Source of the DNA: Herbivorax alkaliphila
GTDB lineage: Bacteria; Bacillota; Clostridia; Acetivibrionales; Acetivibrionaceae
Assembly: GCF_030848475.1 (NCBI RefSeq)
Contig: NZ_JAVDDS010000039.1
Location: 1 to 36,251, forward strand
DNA: 36,251 bases
Reading direction: 5' to 3'
Both the position numbers and the translations under genes were made by a program. This document shows positions 21,652 to 33,060 of this stretch, piece by piece (position 1 is the stretch's first letter; the number at the start of each line of letters is the position of its first letter). The notes under the pieces are model-generated. The model saw only the letters and a list, made by a program, of their open reading frames with translations. It searched no databases and was not told the DNA's origin.

Positions 21652-23124
21652 ATGAGTATGAATGGAAAAATTAAACAGCAAAATGGTGAATTTGAGGATT
21701 TCTTTTTAGAAGACGACTTTAGAGAAGACAAGTTAAATGAAGAGTGCGGGATATTTGGACTTTTTAAAAAAAAGGGAGATGATGCAGCAAGAGCTGCTTA
21801 TTATGCTTTATATGCACTTCAGCATAGAGGACAGGAGAGTTGTGGAATTGCTGTAAATGCAAATGAAAACTTGTTGTTTCACAGAGATATGGGGCTTGTA
21901 CCGGAAATATTTAGTGAAAAGGTTCTTGATAAGCTTGAAGGAAATGTTGCAATTGGTCATGTAAGATATTCTACAGCAGGTGAGAGTATAAGGGAAAATT
22001 CTCAACCGATGGTTATTAAATATAGAAACGGTAAGTTGGCTCTTGCACATAATGGCAATCTTGTGAATTCAAACGAAATTAGGGACAGGTTTGAAGAAGA
22101 CGGGGTTATATTTCAGTCTACTATAGACTCGGAAATTATTTTAAATCTTATTTCTAGATTTAGAGTTTCAAGCTCTGGAATTGAAGAGGCAATAGAAAAG
22201 ACAATGGGAGAAATAAAGGGGTCATATGCGTTGGCTATTCTTACGCCGAGAAGACTTATTGGAGTGAGAGATCCTTTGGGAATAAGACCTTTATGTATAG
22301 GGATTACCGAAGATGGCTCTTATGTGCTTTCATCAGAAACATGTGCGTTAGACGCTGTGGGAGCTAAATATTTAAGAGATGTAGAACCAGGAGAGATAGT
22401 AGTCATTTCAGAAAATGGTTTAAATTCAATTCAAACAAAAGTATCTGAAGAATCAAAACTTTGTATATTTGAACATATTTATTTTGCAAGACCAGATAGT
22501 TATATTGATGGAGCAAGTGTTTACAGATCTAGGATTGAAGCTGGAAAAAGACTTGCAATAGAACACCCAGCTGATGCAGATTTGGTTATTGGTGTACCTG
22601 ATTCAGGTCTTACTGCTGCACTAGGTTTTTCAGAGGAATCCGGGATTCCTTATGGAATGGGTCTTCTTAAAAATAGATATGTTGGAAGAACGTTTATTCA
22701 GCCAGAACAGGGGCAAAGAGAAAAATTTGTTAAAATAAAATTAAATGCTATAAGAGATGTTGTATCTGGTAAAAGAGTTGTAATGATAGATGATTCAGTG
22801 GTTAGAGGAACTACTAGTAGAAGGATAGTTCAAATATTGAAAGATGCAGGGGCAAAGGAAGTTCATATGAGAGTTAGTTCTCCACCAGTTAAGCATCCTT
22901 GCTATTTTGGCATTGATATTTCCAGTAAAACTCAGTTGGTTGCTGCAAAATATTCTGTTGAAGAAATATGTAACATGATAGGAGCGGACAGTTTAGGATA
23001 TTTAAGTGTAGAAGGAATTTTAAACACGCCTTTAGGTTCAAAATGTGGTTTTTGCTCAGCTTGTTTTGTTGGTGACTACCCTATAGACGTACCTCAGGGA
23101 GCAAATGATTCTTCCTGTGGTTGA
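21652..23124 (+). CDS. purF: Amidophosphoribosyltransferase
   Basis: First committed step of purine synthesis: PRPP and glutamine to phosphoribosylamine. 490 residues. An N-terminal propeptide of 31 residues ends NEE before the catalytic C32 (CGIFGLF), which would be removed by self-cleavage, as in the Bacillus enzyme. The glutaminase domain follows (QHRGQESCGI). The PRPP loop is VVMIDDSVVRGTTSRRI, and the C-terminal CGFCSACF supplies cysteines for the oxygen-sensitive 4Fe-4S cluster. ATG 21652 lies 7 nt after AAGGAG. It is 33 bp downstream of the PurE-like gene, in one operon. Confidence 0.97.
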   Translation: MSMNGKIKQQNGEFEDFFLEDDFREDKLNEECGIFGLFKKKGDDAARAAYYALYALQHRGQESCGIAVNANENLLFHRDMGLVPEIFSEKVLDKLEGNVAIGHVRYSTAGESIRENSQPMVIKYRNGKLALAHNGNLVNSNEIRDRFEEDGVIFQSTIDSEIILNLISRFRVSSSGIEEAIEKTMGEIKGSYALAILTPRRLIGVRDPLGIRPLCIGITEDGSYVLSSETCALDAVGAKYLRDVEPGEIVVISENGLNSIQTKVSEESKLCIFEHIYFARPDSYIDGASVYRSRIEAGKRLAIEHPADADLVIGVPDSGLTAALGFSEESGIPYGMGLLKNRYVGRTFIQPEQGQREKFVKIKLNAIRDVVSGKRVVMIDDSVVRGTTSRRIVQILKDAGAKEVHMRVSSPPVKHPCYFGIDISSKTQLVAAKYSVEEICNMIGADSLGYLSVEGILNTPLGSKCGFCSACFVGDYPIDVPQGANDSSCG

Positions 23125-23172
23125 TTTTTTGAAAAAATAATGGCAAATAAGATTTATTGGAGGTTTTATAAA

Positions 23173-24195
23173 ATGGCTACTTACAAGGATGCAGGAGTGG
23201 ATGTAGAAGCAGGCTATGAGGCAGTCAGATTAATGAAAAAGGATGTTAAAAATACTTTTAGACCAGAAGTGCTTACTGATATAGGTGGATTTGGAGGGCT
23301 TTTTGCATTAAATAAGGGAAATTACTCAGAACCTGTACTGGTATCGGGGACAGATGGAGTAGGAACAAAGCTTAAAATAGCCTTTTTGATGGACAAACAT
23401 GATACTATTGGAATTGACTGTGTTGCCATGTGTGTAAATGATATAGTGTGCAGCGGTGCAGAACCTTTGTTTTTTCTAGATTATATTTCACTTGGGAAAA
23501 ATCGTCCTGAAAAAGTTGCACAGATTGTAAAAGGTATTTCCGCTGGTTGTGTTGAAGCAGGGTGTGCTCTTATTGGAGGAGAAACAGCAGAAATGCCTGG
23601 ATTTTATGCAGATGGAGAATACGACTTAGCTGGATTTGCAGTTGGTGCGGTAGAAAAAAGTAAAATTATTGACGGTAAAAGTATAAAAGAAGGGGATAAG
23701 TTGATTGGAATAGCTTCCTCTGGGATTCACAGTAATGGATATTCTCTAGTGAGAAAAGTTTTATCACCTACAAAAGATAAACTTTTAGAAGATGTTAAAG
23801 TTTTAGAGTCCACTTTAGGAGAGGCTTTTTTAAAGCCTACAAGGATATATGTCAAAGCTATACTGGACTTGAAAGATAAATTTGAAATTAAAGGAATATC
23901 TCATATTACAGGAGGAGGGTTTTATGAAAATCTTCCAAGAATGCTCCCAGAAGGACTGGGAATTAAGGTTTTTAAAGGCTCATGGCCGATACTTCCTGTG
24001 TTTAATTTGTTGCAGGATATAGGAATTGTTGATGAAAAAAATATGTTTAGTACATTTAATATGGGAATTGGTATGGTTGTTGTTGTGAATAATGAAGTAG
24101 CAGAAGATGTAGTGAAGCATTTGAACAGCGAAAAAGAACAGGCATATATTATAGGAGATATAGTTAGAGGAAAGGCCGGGGTTGAATTATGCTAA
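23173..24195 (+). CDS. purM: Phosphoribosylformylglycinamidine cyclo-ligase (AIR synthetase)
   Basis: Converts FGAM to AIR using ATP. 340 residues, the expected length. The N-terminal [15 protein letters not shown] and the motifs [41 protein letters not shown] and [12 protein letters not shown] are diagnostic. ATG 23173 has GGAGG 9 nt upstream; the longer frame from 23140 overlaps this site. Its last seven bases overlap the purN start (ATGCTAA), so the two are translationally coupled. Confidence 0.97.
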   Translation: MATYKDAGVDVEAGYEAVRLMKKDVKNTFRPEVLTDIGGFGGLFALNKGNYSEPVLVSGTDGVGTKLKIAFLMDKHDTIGIDCVAMCVNDIVCSGAEPLFFLDYISLGKNRPEKVAQIVKGISAGCVEAGCALIGGETAEMPGFYADGEYDLAGFAVGAVEKSKIIDGKSIKEGDKLIGIASSGIHSNGYSLVRKVLSPTKDKLLEDVKVLESTLGEAFLKPTRIYVKAILDLKDKFEIKGISHITGGGFYENLPRMLPEGLGIKVFKGSWPILPVFNLLQDIGIVDEKNMFSTFNMGIGMVVVVNNEVAEDVVKHLNSEKEQAYIIGDIVRGKAGVELC

Positions 24196-24818
24196 GGATA
24201 GGTGTATTGGTTTCCGGAGGTGGAACAAATCTTCAAGCCTTAATTGACAGAGTTGAGGATGGCTATATTAAAGAGTGTTCCATTGTTACAGTTGTTTCAA
24301 GCAAAAAGGAAGTGTATGCACTAGAAAGGGCAGAGAACCATGGGATTTCTGCAACATGTATTGCAAGAAAAGATTATTCAGATGTTAGTGAGTATGATGA
24401 AGCTCTTATAAAGCATTTTGAAGATTCTGATGTTGACTTAATTGTCATGGCTGGCTTTTTATCTATTTTAGGCGAAAAATTTGTAAAACATTTTAAGGGC
24501 AGTATAATTAATATTCACCCTTCCTTGATACCTTCTTTTTGTGGAAAAGGATATTATGGAATAATTCCTCATAGAAAGGCTTTAGAATACGGGGTTAAGG
24601 TTACAGGTGCAACTGTTCATTTTGTGGAATTAGAAGCTGATTCAGGACCTATCATTTTGCAAAAGGCTGTATATGTAGAAGATGACGATACTCCAGAGAA
24701 GTTGCAAAAAAGGGTTATGAAAGAAGCGGAATGGGACATATTGCCTAAAGCAGTAAAGCTAATTTCAGAAAAGAAGCTTTTAGTAGAAGGCAGACGTGTA
24801 AAAATAAAAAGTATATAA
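24189..24818 (+). CDS. purN: Phosphoribosylglycinamide formyltransferase (10-formyl-THF dependent)
   Basis: Transfers the formyl group to GAR. 209 residues. Visible motifs: [16 protein letters not shown] at the N-terminus, [21 protein letters not shown] with the catalytic Asn/His pair (N-x-H), and [21 protein letters not shown] with the catalytic Asp. The start overlaps the purM stop. It is followed 24 bp later by purH with its own AAGAGGAG site. Confidence 0.96.
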   Translation: MLRIGVLVSGGGTNLQALIDRVEDGYIKECSIVTVVSSKKEVYALERAENHGISATCIARKDYSDVSEYDEALIKHFEDSDVDLIVMAGFLSILGEKFVKHFKGSIINIHPSLIPSFCGKGYYGIIPHRKALEYGVKVTGATVHFVELEADSGPIILQKAVYVEDDDTPEKLQKRVMKEAEWDILPKAVKLISEKKLLVEGRRVKIKSI

Positions 24819-24842
24819 ATATTAAATAAGAGGAGTGGTAGT

Positions 24843-26387
24843 GTGGCTAAGCGTGCACTGATAAGCGTTTCTGACAAAACTGGAATTGTGGAATTTGCTA
24901 GGGAATTGGACAGTCTTGGAGTTGAAATTATTTCAACAGGTGGAACAGCAAGAGTTTTAAGTGAAAATGGTATAAAGGTAATTAATATATCAGATGTTAC
25001 TGGATTTCCTGAATGTCTTGATGGAAGAGTGAAAACTCTCCACCCAAATGTTCATGGAGGTATTCTTGCTATGAGAGATAATCCAGAGCATTTAAAGCAG
25101 ATTAAAGACTTGGGAATAGAGCCTATTGATATGGTTATTATAAACCTTTATCCTTTTAAGCAAACTATATTAAAAGGACATGTTCAATTGGAAGAGGCTA
25201 TTGAAAATATTGATATAGGTGGCCCGACTATGCTTCGTGCAGCAGCAAAAAATTATCAGGATGTTGTTGTGGTGGTGGATCCATCTGACTATAAAACGGT
25301 ATCAGATGAAATTAAATCTTCTAAAGAAATATCTGTAAAGACAAAATTCAAACTTGCATATAAGGTTTTTGAGCATACAAGTCACTATGATACATTGATT
25401 GCAAAGTACTTAAGAGATAAGATTGGCGAAGAAGAATTTCCTGAGACTTTATCACTTACATTTGAGAAGGTTCAGGAAATGAGATATGGAGAGAATCCTC
25501 ATCAGAATGCTGTTTTTTACAAGGAAATAGGTGCTAATATTGGCAATATAACATCGGCAAAACAGCATCATGGAAAAGAGCTTTCGTATAATAATATAAA
25601 TGATACAAATGGTGCATTGGAATTATTGAAAGAATTTGATGAACCAAGTGTTGTTGCAGTTAAGCATGCTAATCCTTGCGGTGTAGCAAGTGGAAAAGAT
25701 ATTTATGAAGCTTATGTAAAGGCATATGAATCAGATCCTGTTTCCATATTTGGTGGAATTATTGCTGCAAATAGAGAAATAGATGAAAAGACTGCAGAGG
25801 AGATAAATAAAATATTTGTTGAGATTGTAATTGCTCCTTCCTTTACACAAAAAGCAATAGAGGTTCTTACTAAAAAGAAAAATATTAGAATTTTAGAGCT
25901 TGACAACATTGCTACAAAGCTTCCAGCAGGGACTTATGATATGAAAAAGGTTGCTGGTGGGTTGTTGGTTCAAAATTATAATAATGAGCTGTTTGAGGTT
26001 GATAATTTAGAATATGTTACAGAAAAGAAACCTACAAAAGAAGAATTGGAAGATATGGTATTTGGAATGAAGGTTGTTAAACATACAAAGTCTAACGGTA
26101 TAGCAATAGCAAAAAATAAACAGTCAGTTGGTGTAGGACCTGGACAGTTAAATAGAATAATGGCTGCAAAAATTGCCATTGAGTATGGTGGTGAAAACAC
26201 TAAGGGAGCTGTACTGGCTTCAGATGCTTTTTTTCCATTTCCAGACTGTGTTGAAGCAGCAGCCAAAGCGGGTATAACTGCAATTATTCAGCCAGGTGGT
26301 GCAAAGAGAGATCAAGAGTCAATAGATGCATGTAATAAATTAGGTATTGCAATGGTGTTTACCAAGATGAGACATTTTAAGCATTAG
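24843..26387 (+). CDS. purH: Bifunctional AICAR transformylase / IMP cyclohydrolase
   Basis: Last two steps to IMP. 514 residues, standard. The N-terminal cyclohydrolase domain is seen in [45 protein letters not shown] and NLYPF; the transformylase domain in [29 protein letters not shown] (catalytic Lys-His) and [18 protein letters not shown]; the C-terminus is the usual [12 protein letters not shown] 24843 follows AAGAGGAG. It lies in the pur operon with no terminator on either side. Confidence 0.97.
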   Translation: MAKRALISVSDKTGIVEFARELDSLGVEIISTGGTARVLSENGIKVINISDVTGFPECLDGRVKTLHPNVHGGILAMRDNPEHLKQIKDLGIEPIDMVIINLYPFKQTILKGHVQLEEAIENIDIGGPTMLRAAAKNYQDVVVVVDPSDYKTVSDEIKSSKEISVKTKFKLAYKVFEHTSHYDTLIAKYLRDKIGEEEFPETLSLTFEKVQEMRYGENPHQNAVFYKEIGANIGNITSAKQHHGKELSYNNINDTNGALELLKEFDEPSVVAVKHANPCGVASGKDIYEAYVKAYESDPVSIFGGIIAANREIDEKTAEEINKIFVEIVIAPSFTQKAIEVLTKKKNIRILELDNIATKLPAGTYDMKKVAGGLLVQNYNNELFEVDNLEYVTEKKPTKEELEDMVFGMKVVKHTKSNGIAIAKNKQSVGVGPGQLNRIMAAKIAIEYGGENTKGAVLASDAFFPFPDCVEAAAKAGITAIIQPGGAKRDQESIDACNKLGIAMVFTKMRHFKH

Positions 26388-26430
26388 TATGATATTGTCT
26401 GTTTTGGTGAAATTTTAAGGAGGATTAGTA

Positions 26431-27693
26431 ATGAAAGTACTTATTGTTGGTAGCGGAGGGCGTGAACATGCCCTTGTCTGGAAAATTGCACAGAGTGCAT
26501 TGGTTGGTGAAATATACTGTGCTCCAGGTAATGGAGGTATTTCATCAATAGCTCAGTGTGTACCGATAAATATTATGGATATAGATGAAATAGTTAAGTT
26601 TTCTAAAGAAAAAGAAATTGATATGGTAGTGGTTGCATCTGAGAATCCTTTAGCAGCAGGTATGGTGGATGAATTAGAGAAGAATAAAATAAGAGCATTT
26701 GGACCAAGCAAAGCTGCTACAATAATTGAGGGAAGTAAATCATTTTCAAAAGAGCTTATGAAAAAATATGGCATACCTACAGCAGAATATGAAGTTTTTG
26801 ATAACAGTGAGGATGCTATTTCTTATTTAAAGGATAAAAAGAATTTTCCTATAGTTGTCAAGGCAGATGGTTTAGCCCTGGGAAAAGGTGTGATAATTGC
26901 CGAGTCCTTTGAAGAAGCTGAAGACGCAGTGAAAAATATAATGGATGAAAAAGCTTTTGGAGATGCGGGAAACAGGGTTATAATAGAGGAGTTTCTTATA
27001 GGTCAGGAAGTTTCTGTACTTGCCTTTACTGATGGAAAGACAGTAAAGCCTATGGTTAGTTCACAGGATCACAAAAGGGCATTAGATAATGATGAAGGTC
27101 TTAATACAGGTGGCATGGGAACTTTTTCACCAAGTAGAATATATAATGGGGAAGTTGATAGGTTTTGTATGGATAAAATATACAAACCTACAATAGAGGC
27201 CATGAACAAAGAAGGAAGAAAGTTTAAAGGTATATTATATTTTGGTCTCATAATAACAGAGGAAGGTCCTAAGGTAATTGAGTACAATGCCAGATTTGGA
27301 GATCCAGAAGCACAGGTTGTATTGCCAAGACTTCAAAGTGATATATTAGAAATATTTAATAGTATAATTGATGAGAAGCTTGATGAAATTGATATAAAAT
27401 GGGATAATAATGGATGTGTATGTGTTATAATGGCTTCAGGAGGATATCCTAAAAAATATGAAAAGGGTTTTGAGATATCTGGATTAGATGAAGTTGCAAA
27501 GGACATTAATACTGTTGTTTTCCATGCAGGCACAAAGAAAGAAAATAACAGGTACCTGACAGCGGGGGGAAGGGTTATAGGAGTTACTGCATTAGAGAGT
27601 AGTTTAGATAAGGCAATTAAAAAAGCTTATGAAGCTGTTGAAAAAATAAGTTTTAAAAATGCTTACTATAGAAAAGATATTGGTGTGAAATAG
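26431..27693 (+). CDS. purD: Phosphoribosylamine-glycine ligase (GAR synthetase)
   Basis: ATP-grasp ligase forming GAR. 420 residues. Opens with KVLIVGSGGREHALVWKI; the ATP-grasp core shows FPIVVKADGLALGKGVIIAE, EEFLIGQEVSVLAF, and DHKRALDNDEGLNTGGMGTF; late motifs are YNARFGDPEAQVVLPRL and YLTAGGRVIGV. The ribosome site AGGAGG precedes ATG by 7-8 nt. It is the last gene of the operon; a terminator follows at 27707. purC, purB, purL, purQ and purK are not in the window. Confidence 0.97.
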   Translation: MKVLIVGSGGREHALVWKIAQSALVGEIYCAPGNGGISSIAQCVPINIMDIDEIVKFSKEKEIDMVVVASENPLAAGMVDELEKNKIRAFGPSKAATIIEGSKSFSKELMKKYGIPTAEYEVFDNSEDAISYLKDKKNFPIVVKADGLALGKGVIIAESFEEAEDAVKNIMDEKAFGDAGNRVIIEEFLIGQEVSVLAFTDGKTVKPMVSSQDHKRALDNDEGLNTGGMGTFSPSRIYNGEVDRFCMDKIYKPTIEAMNKEGRKFKGILYFGLIITEEGPKVIEYNARFGDPEAQVVLPRLQSDILEIFNSIIDEKLDEIDIKWDNNGCVCVIMASGGYPKKYEKGFEISGLDEVAKDINTVVFHAGTKKENNRYLTAGGRVIGVTALESSLDKAIKKAYEAVEKISFKNAYYRKDIGVK

Positions 27694-27706
27694 TAATATA
27701 AGAGAT

Positions 27707-27733
27707 AAAACTCTGCCTTTTAGGCAGAGTTTT
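27707..27733 (+). terminator. Terminator of the purine operon
   Basis: A perfect 11-bp stem AAAACTCTGCC / GGCAGAGTTTT with loop TTTTA, 14 bp after the purD stop codon. Confidence 0.9.
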
Positions 27734-27763
27734 AATAAAAGAAATTTTTATGGAGTTGATTTT

Positions 27764-28729
27764 ATGGCTGGCAAGTATATTTGCATGGACATAGGTGGTA
27801 CAAAAATATTAGGAACAATAGTTGACGAAAATAACAATATAATTTTTAGAGCTAAAAAGAAAACAAAGGCTAATAAGGGTCTTGAAGTGGTTGAGCAAAG
27901 AATGGCAAAGGTGGTAGAAGAGCTTTTAGAACAATCACAGATACCAAAAGAAGAAATTGTGGCAATAGGGGCGGGAGCTCCAGGAGTTATAAATGAAGAT
28001 ACAGGTGAAATTATATACTCGCCAAATTTGCCTTGGAAAAATTATAATATAAAAAAAGCGATTGAAGACAAATTAGGAATACCTTTTTTTGTTGGAAATG
28101 ATGCAAACATCGGTATGATGGGTGAGTGGAAGTATGGAGCTGCCGTAAACAAAAAAAATGTAGTTGGAATTTTTGTAGGTACGGGAATAGGTGGAGGACT
28201 TATTGTAAATGATAGCCTATTTTCTGGTTCAAAGTACCTTGCAGGAGAACTTGGGCATATGGTTTTAAATCCTGAAGGTCCTTATTGTAATTGTGGACAA
28301 AGGGGCTGTCTTGAAACATACGCAGCTAAGGTGTCTATGACAAGAGAAATAAAGAATCAAATTAATAGAGGCAGAGATAGCATTTTAAAAGATTTAATGG
28401 ACATGGAAAGTTCAGTTATAAGAAGTAAGCCTCTTAAAACAGCAATAGATCAAAAAGATGCTCTTGCTGTTGAAGTGTTAGATAAGGCAATATATTATTT
28501 AGCTGCCGGGACAGGATCTTTAATAAATATATTTAATCCAGATATGGTTGTATTAGGTGGAGGTGTGATTGAATCTTTAGGAGATTATATTATGCCGATT
28601 TTAAACAGATACATAAGAAGATTTGCGTTTCCTGACATAATTGAAGGAACTGAAATTGTGGAAAGTGCTTTAGGAGACGATTCTATTATATATGGTGCCC
28701 TTGCGTTAGCTAAGGAAAAGCAAGGCTAG
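27764..28729 (+). CDS. ROK-family sugar kinase (glucokinase-like)
   Basis: Probable cytoplasmic glucokinase or related sugar kinase, 321 residues. Features in order: ATP-binding [14 protein letters not shown] at the N-terminus, [26 protein letters not shown] with the catalytic Asp (VGNDAN), [21 protein letters not shown], and the ROK zinc motif [14 protein letters not shown]. The substrate is not decided by the sequence; glucokinase is the commonest role for clostridial proteins of this length. It is the first gene of a run leading into nadD and yqeK. Confidence 0.9.
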   Translation: MAGKYICMDIGGTKILGTIVDENNNIIFRAKKKTKANKGLEVVEQRMAKVVEELLEQSQIPKEEIVAIGAGAPGVINEDTGEIIYSPNLPWKNYNIKKAIEDKLGIPFFVGNDANIGMMGEWKYGAAVNKKNVVGIFVGTGIGGGLIVNDSLFSGSKYLAGELGHMVLNPEGPYCNCGQRGCLETYAAKVSMTREIKNQINRGRDSILKDLMDMESSVIRSKPLKTAIDQKDALAVEVLDKAIYYLAAGTGSLINIFNPDMVVLGGGVIESLGDYIMPILNRYIRRFAFPDIIEGTEIVESALGDDSIIYGALALAKEKQG

Positions 28730-28767
28730 GAAAGTTTTTAGTATCTTTAGTAAAGGTGTTTTTTATT

Positions 28768-29385
28768 ATGATTGCAGTAAAAAAAATAGGTATTTTAGGT
28801 GGAACATTTAATCCTATTCATAATGGTCATTTAATAATGGCAGAGGCGATAAGAGAAGACTTTAGGTTGGACAAGGTATTATTTATACCCAGTGGCAATC
28901 CGCCCCACAAAAGCAAGAATGAGGTTATTGATAAAGAGCACAGATATAACATGGTTTGTGAGGCTATAAATGAGAATGATTTTTTTGAAAAGTCTAGGAT
29001 TGAAATAGAAAGAGAAGGTTATACTTATACGATTGACACTTTAAAGAGATTAAAAGCATCACAAAAAGAGGATGTTTTGTTGTATTATATAATAGGGGCG
29101 GATGTTTTATATGATTTAAACAAATGGAAAGATTACCAGTCTGTATTTAAAACATGTGAATTTATTGCTGCTTTAAGGCCTGGAAGTAGAAAAGAGGAAT
29201 TTAGAGATAGGATAAAATATCTAAATAATAATTTTGAGGCCAAAATTTATAGTGTAAATATTCCATTAATAGACATATCATCTACAGAAATAAGAAAAAG
29301 AGTTAAAGAGGGAAAATCTATAAAGTATTTAGTTCCTGAAAATGTGGAAAACTACATTAAAAACAATAAGCTTTATTTAACCTAG
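28768..29385 (+). CDS. nadD: Nicotinate-nucleotide adenylyltransferase
   Basis: Adenylates nicotinate mononucleotide for NAD synthesis. 205 residues. The nucleotidyltransferase signature [15 protein letters not shown] (HxGH), the IPSGNPPHK substrate loop and the C-terminal [21 protein letters not shown] box are all present. ATG 28768 lies 9 nt after AAAGGTG; the alternative GTG 28756 falls inside that site. It lies 20 bp before yqeK, the order found throughout Firmicutes. Confidence 0.95.
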   Translation: MIAVKKIGILGGTFNPIHNGHLIMAEAIREDFRLDKVLFIPSGNPPHKSKNEVIDKEHRYNMVCEAINENDFFEKSRIEIEREGYTYTIDTLKRLKASQKEDVLLYYIIGADVLYDLNKWKDYQSVFKTCEFIAALRPGSRKEEFRDRIKYLNNNFEAKIYSVNIPLIDISSTEIRKRVKEGKSIKYLVPENVENYIKNNKLYLT

Positions 29386-29405
29386 GTGAAATTGAGAGGT
29401 AAAAA

Positions 29406-29975
29406 ATGGTGACAAGAGAAGAAATAAAGGTTAAACTAAAAAGAAATGTTATAAAAAATAGATTTATTCATTCAATAAATGTAATGGAGCTGGCAGCTGA
29501 ACTTGCTTCTGTATATGGGGTTGATCAAGAAAAAGCTGCTATTGCAGGGCTTTTGCATGATTGTGCTAAAAATATTGAACTAGATAGAATGTTAATGCTC
29601 TGTGATGAATTTGATATAGTTGTTGATGATGTAGAGAGACTTCAGCCAAAATTGCTTCATGGCAGAGTGGGGGCAGTTTTAGCATCAAAGGAGTATGGAA
29701 TTTACGATGAGACTATTTTAAATGCAATAAGGTATCATACCCTTGGTAGAGAAAATATGACTATGATGGAAAAAATAGTATTTGTCTCTGATTATATTGA
29801 ACCAAACAGGGAGTTTGAAGGGATTGAGGAAGTTAGAGAACTTGCCTTTATTGACATTGACAAAACTATGATTATTTCACTTAATAATATTATAGTGCAC
29901 ATTATAGCTAAAGGTGCCTTAGTTCATCCAGTCGCAATAATGGCAAGAAACGATATGATAAAAAAAAGAATGTAA
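29406..29975 (+). CDS. yqeK: HD-domain protein YqeK (Ap4A hydrolase family)
   Basis: A 189-residue HD-fold phosphohydrolase. The metal-binding residues are visible: H in RFIHSINVMELA, HD in GLLHDCAKNIE, H in RYHTLG and D in VFVSDYIEPNR. YqeK proteins hydrolyse diadenosine tetraphosphate symmetrically to ADP and depend on iron. Position between nadD and rsfS is conserved in Firmicutes. ATG follows GAGAGGTA. Confidence 0.93.
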   Translation: MVTREEIKVKLKRNVIKNRFIHSINVMELAAELASVYGVDQEKAAIAGLLHDCAKNIELDRMLMLCDEFDIVVDDVERLQPKLLHGRVGAVLASKEYGIYDETILNAIRYHTLGRENMTMMEKIVFVSDYIEPNREFEGIEEVRELAFIDIDKTMIISLNNIIVHIIAKGALVHPVAIMARNDMIKKRM

Positions 29976-29990
29976 AAAGTACATGTTTGA

Positions 29991-30019
29991 TTGCAGCCGA
30001 CTTTTTGATATGTTATAAT
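29991..30019 (+). promoter_or_regulatory. Promoter for rsfS (and possibly leuS)
   Basis: TTGCAG (29991-29996), 17-bp spacer, TATAAT (30014-30019) with an extended TG element at 30011. Confidence 0.65.
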
Positions 30020-30057
30020 TTGAAACGTAAAAGACACTTTATGAAAGGATGGGTTGA

Positions 30058-30396
30058 TTGTTGGAGCCTAGTAAAATAGCGAAAAAAATAGCTGATGTCA
30101 TAGATGAAAAAAAAGCAAAGGATATAAATGTAATAAATATAAGAGATGTTTCTACATTGGCAGATTATTTTGTCCTATCTAGTGGAACATCCACTACTCA
30201 TATAAAAATGCTTGCTGATGAAATAGAAAAAGAAATGGAAGAAGACATAGAGCTTTTACATAAAGAAGGCTATAATAGTGCAAGGTGGATTTTATTGGAT
30301 TTTGGTTGTGTAGTTGTTCACCTTTTCCATGAAGAAGACAGAGAGTTTTACAAACTTGAAAGATTGTGGTCTGACGGTGTAATAGAAAAGGGATAA
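30058..30396 (+). CDS. rsfS: Ribosomal silencing factor RsfS
   Basis: A 112-residue protein that binds ribosomal protein L14 and blocks subunit joining when nutrients are short. Motifs: KIADVIDEKKAKDINVINIRDVS, LADYFVLSSGTSTTHIKMLADEIE, and the C-terminal ARWILLDFGCVVVHLFHEEDREFYKLERLW. The start is TTG 30058 (AAGGA 8 nt upstream) or TTG 30061. leuS follows after 87 bp without a visible terminator. Confidence 0.95.
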   Translation: MLEPSKIAKKIADVIDEKKAKDINVINIRDVSTLADYFVLSSGTSTTHIKMLADEIEKEMEEDIELLHKEGYNSARWILLDFGCVVVHLFHEEDREFYKLERLWSDGVIEKG

Positions 30397-30483
30397 AAAT
30401 AGTTATGTTTTTAGTTCTAAAGCTTTAAATATATTTTGAAATGAAGTAGTTTGTATATTGCTAATTAATGTGGAGGTAATTTT

Positions 30484-32961
30484 ATGCATTATAATTTTGG
30501 TGAAATTGAAAAGAAGTGGCAAAAGAAGTGGGATGATAATAAAGCATTTTCTGCAATAAAAGACGATAATAAAGAGAAATATTACGTTCTTGAAATGTTT
30601 CCATATCCTTCAGGAAATCTTCATATGGGTCATGTGAGGAATTATTCTATTGGAGATATTGTGGCAAGATTTAAAAAGATGAATGGTTACAATGTTCTTC
30701 ATCCAATGGGATGGGATTCATTTGGACTGCCAGCTGAAAATGCAGCTATAAAGAGAAACATTCATCCTAATGAATGGACATGGTCCAATGTAGACAATAT
30801 GAGAGGACAGCTAAAAGAACTTGGAATAGGATATGACTGGGACAGGGAAGTGGCTACCTGCCATCCTGACTATTATAAATGGACTCAGTGGATGTTTTTA
30901 CAGCTTTACAAAAAAGATCTTGCATACAAGAAAAAGTCATATGTTAACTGGTGTCCATCTTGTTCAACTGTTTTGGCAAATGAACAGGTTGTAAGTGGTG
31001 CATGTGAAAGATGTAGTTCTTCTGTTGAAAAGAAAGATTTGGAACAGTGGTTCTTTAAAATAACAGAATATGCACAAAAACTTTTAGATGACATTGAAAA
31101 ACTTACTGGATGGCCGGATAAGGTAAAAACAATGCAGCAAAACTGGATTGGTAGAAGTGAAGGTGTTGAAGTTGACTTTAAAGTGGATGGTCTTGATAAA
31201 TCAGTAAGAATATATACTACAAGACCTGATACCATATTTGGCGTGACATATATGGTTATTGCTCCTGAGCATCCTTTGGTTAAGGAACTTATAAAAGGAA
31301 CAGAAAAGGAACAAACTTGCAATGATTTCATTAAAAAAATGCAATTTTTAAATGAAATTGACAGAACATCAACAGATGTAGAAAAAGAAGGCGTTTTTAC
31401 TGGCAGATATGTTATTAATCCTTTAAATGGTGATAAAGTACCTCTATACTTAGGGAATTATGTTTTGGCAGAGTACGGTACAGGGGTTGTTATGGCTGTT
31501 CCTGCACATGATCAGCGTGATTTTGAATTTTCAAAGAAATACAATTTGCCGATAAAAGTTGTTATTCAACCTGAAGGTGAAAAGCTTGATCCTCAAAAGA
31601 TGACAGAGGCATATGTAGAGACAGGCTACCTTGCAAATTCAAAACAATTCGATGGTATAAAAAGTGATAAAGCGATAGGTGAAATAATAGATTATGTAGA
31701 AGAAAAATCTTTTGGTGAAAGAAAAGTAAACTTTAAGCTCAGAGACTGGTTGATTTCAAGACAAAGATATTGGGGAGCACCTATTCCTATCATTTATTGT
31801 GATGATTGTGGACATGTACCAGTTCCGGAAGAAGACTTACCAGTTGTTTTGCCTACGGATGTTAAGTTTACAGGGGTTGGAGAGTCTCCTTTGACTTCAA
31901 ATGAAGAATTTATAAAAGCAAAATGTCCTAAATGTGGCAAAGAAGGTAGACGTGAAGTTGATACTATGGATACTTTTGTTTGTTCATCTTGGTATTTTTT
32001 GAGGTATTGTGATCCCTGTAACGGTGAATTACCATTTGATAAAGAAAGTGTGGATTATTGGATGCCTGTTGACCAATACATAGGTGGCGTTGAGCATGCA
32101 ATACTTCATCTACTGTATTCTAGATTTTTTATGAAGGCTCTTTATGATATGGATTTTGTAACTTGTGATGAACCTTTTAAAAACCTACTAACCCAAGGTA
32201 TGGTTCTAAAAGATGGGGCTAAGATGTCAAAATCTTTAGGAAATGTAGTAAGTCCTGAAGAAATAATTGAAAAGTTTGGAGCGGATACGGCAAGGTTGTT
32301 TATATTATTTGCATCCCCTCCAGAAAAAGACCTTGAGTGGAGTGATCAAGGAGTTGAAGGTTGTTACAAATTTATAAACAGGGTATGGAGAATAATAAAT
32401 CAATTTATGGATTCTGTAAAAGGGGATTATCAGTTAAACACAGATGACTTTACAAAACAAGACAAAGACCTCTGGTTTGTGGTAAACAACACAGTGAAAA
32501 GAGTAACAGAGGATATTAGTCAGAGATTTAACTTTAATACGGCGATAAGTGCTGTGATGGAACTTGTAAATGCATTTTATAATTATAGTGATAAGGTGCC
32601 TGATGAAAAGAAGAACAACGGGTTAATAAAAGCAGGTATTGAAAAAATGATATTGATGCTGGCTCCTTTTATTCCTCATGCGGCAGAAGAGTTATGGCAA
32701 TCTACAGGTAAAGAAAATAGTGTACATGAACAAAAATGGCCACAGTATGATAAAAAAGCATTGGTAAAAGATGAAATAGAAATCGTAGTTCAAATAAATG
32801 GGAAAGTAAGAGATAAAATTGTTATTGCATCAGGGTTAGATAAAAAAGGAATGGAAGAGAAAGCTTTAGAAAGTGATAAGATAAAAGTTGCAATTGAAGG
32901 AAAAAATGTTATCAAAGTAATTGCAATTCCAGGAAAGCTTGTTAATATTGTTGCAAAGTAA
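30484..32961 (+). CDS. leuS: Leucyl-tRNA synthetase
   Basis: Charges tRNA-Leu. 825 residues, bacterial type. The HIGH signature is HMGH at 47-50 in [19 protein letters not shown]; the editing domain includes [20 protein letters not shown]; zinc-type cysteine clusters are present ([29 protein letters not shown]); KMSKS lies at 580-584. The C-terminus has the usual [17 protein letters not shown] precedes ATG. There is no T-box in the 87-bp leader. Convergent dacF follows beyond a long hairpin at 32991. Confidence 0.98.
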   Translation: MHYNFGEIEKKWQKKWDDNKAFSAIKDDNKEKYYVLEMFPYPSGNLHMGHVRNYSIGDIVARFKKMNGYNVLHPMGWDSFGLPAENAAIKRNIHPNEWTWSNVDNMRGQLKELGIGYDWDREVATCHPDYYKWTQWMFLQLYKKDLAYKKKSYVNWCPSCSTVLANEQVVSGACERCSSSVEKKDLEQWFFKITEYAQKLLDDIEKLTGWPDKVKTMQQNWIGRSEGVEVDFKVDGLDKSVRIYTTRPDTIFGVTYMVIAPEHPLVKELIKGTEKEQTCNDFIKKMQFLNEIDRTSTDVEKEGVFTGRYVINPLNGDKVPLYLGNYVLAEYGTGVVMAVPAHDQRDFEFSKKYNLPIKVVIQPEGEKLDPQKMTEAYVETGYLANSKQFDGIKSDKAIGEIIDYVEEKSFGERKVNFKLRDWLISRQRYWGAPIPIIYCDDCGHVPVPEEDLPVVLPTDVKFTGVGESPLTSNEEFIKAKCPKCGKEGRREVDTMDTFVCSSWYFLRYCDPCNGELPFDKESVDYWMPVDQYIGGVEHAILHLLYSRFFMKALYDMDFVTCDEPFKNLLTQGMVLKDGAKMSKSLGNVVSPEEIIEKFGADTARLFILFASPPEKDLEWSDQGVEGCYKFINRVWRIINQFMDSVKGDYQLNTDDFTKQDKDLWFVVNNTVKRVTEDISQRFNFNTAISAVMELVNAFYNYSDKVPDEKKNNGLIKAGIEKMILMLAPFIPHAAEELWQSTGKENSVHEQKWPQYDKKALVKDEIEIVVQINGKVRDKIVIASGLDKKGMEEKALESDKIKVAIEGKNVIKVIAIPGKLVNIVAK

Positions 32962-32990
32962 AGAAAGTATAAGGTGGAATTTCTCTAATA

Positions 32991-33057
32991 AATCCTCAGG
33001 TGGAGTTGAGTCTCCACCTGAGGATTCGATGTTTAGCTTTAGCTAAACCAATTCACT
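32991..33057 (-). repeat. Dispersed intergenic repeat with hairpins (reverse copy), bidirectional terminator
   Basis: A 15-bp perfect stem AATCCTCAGGTGGAG / CTCCACCTGAGGATT (32991-33005 with 33012-33026) and a second hairpin GTTTAGC / GCTAAAC (33031-33048). Read on the minus strand, 33057-32994 matches 35232-35295 at 55 of 64 positions. It lies between convergent leuS and dacF and can end transcription from both sides. Confidence 0.85.
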
Positions 33058-33060
33058 ATA

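Noticed and set aside
30397-30483. T-box leader for leuS
   Set aside because: The gap is only 87 bp and has no AGGGTGGNACCGCG-like T-box sequence or terminator.
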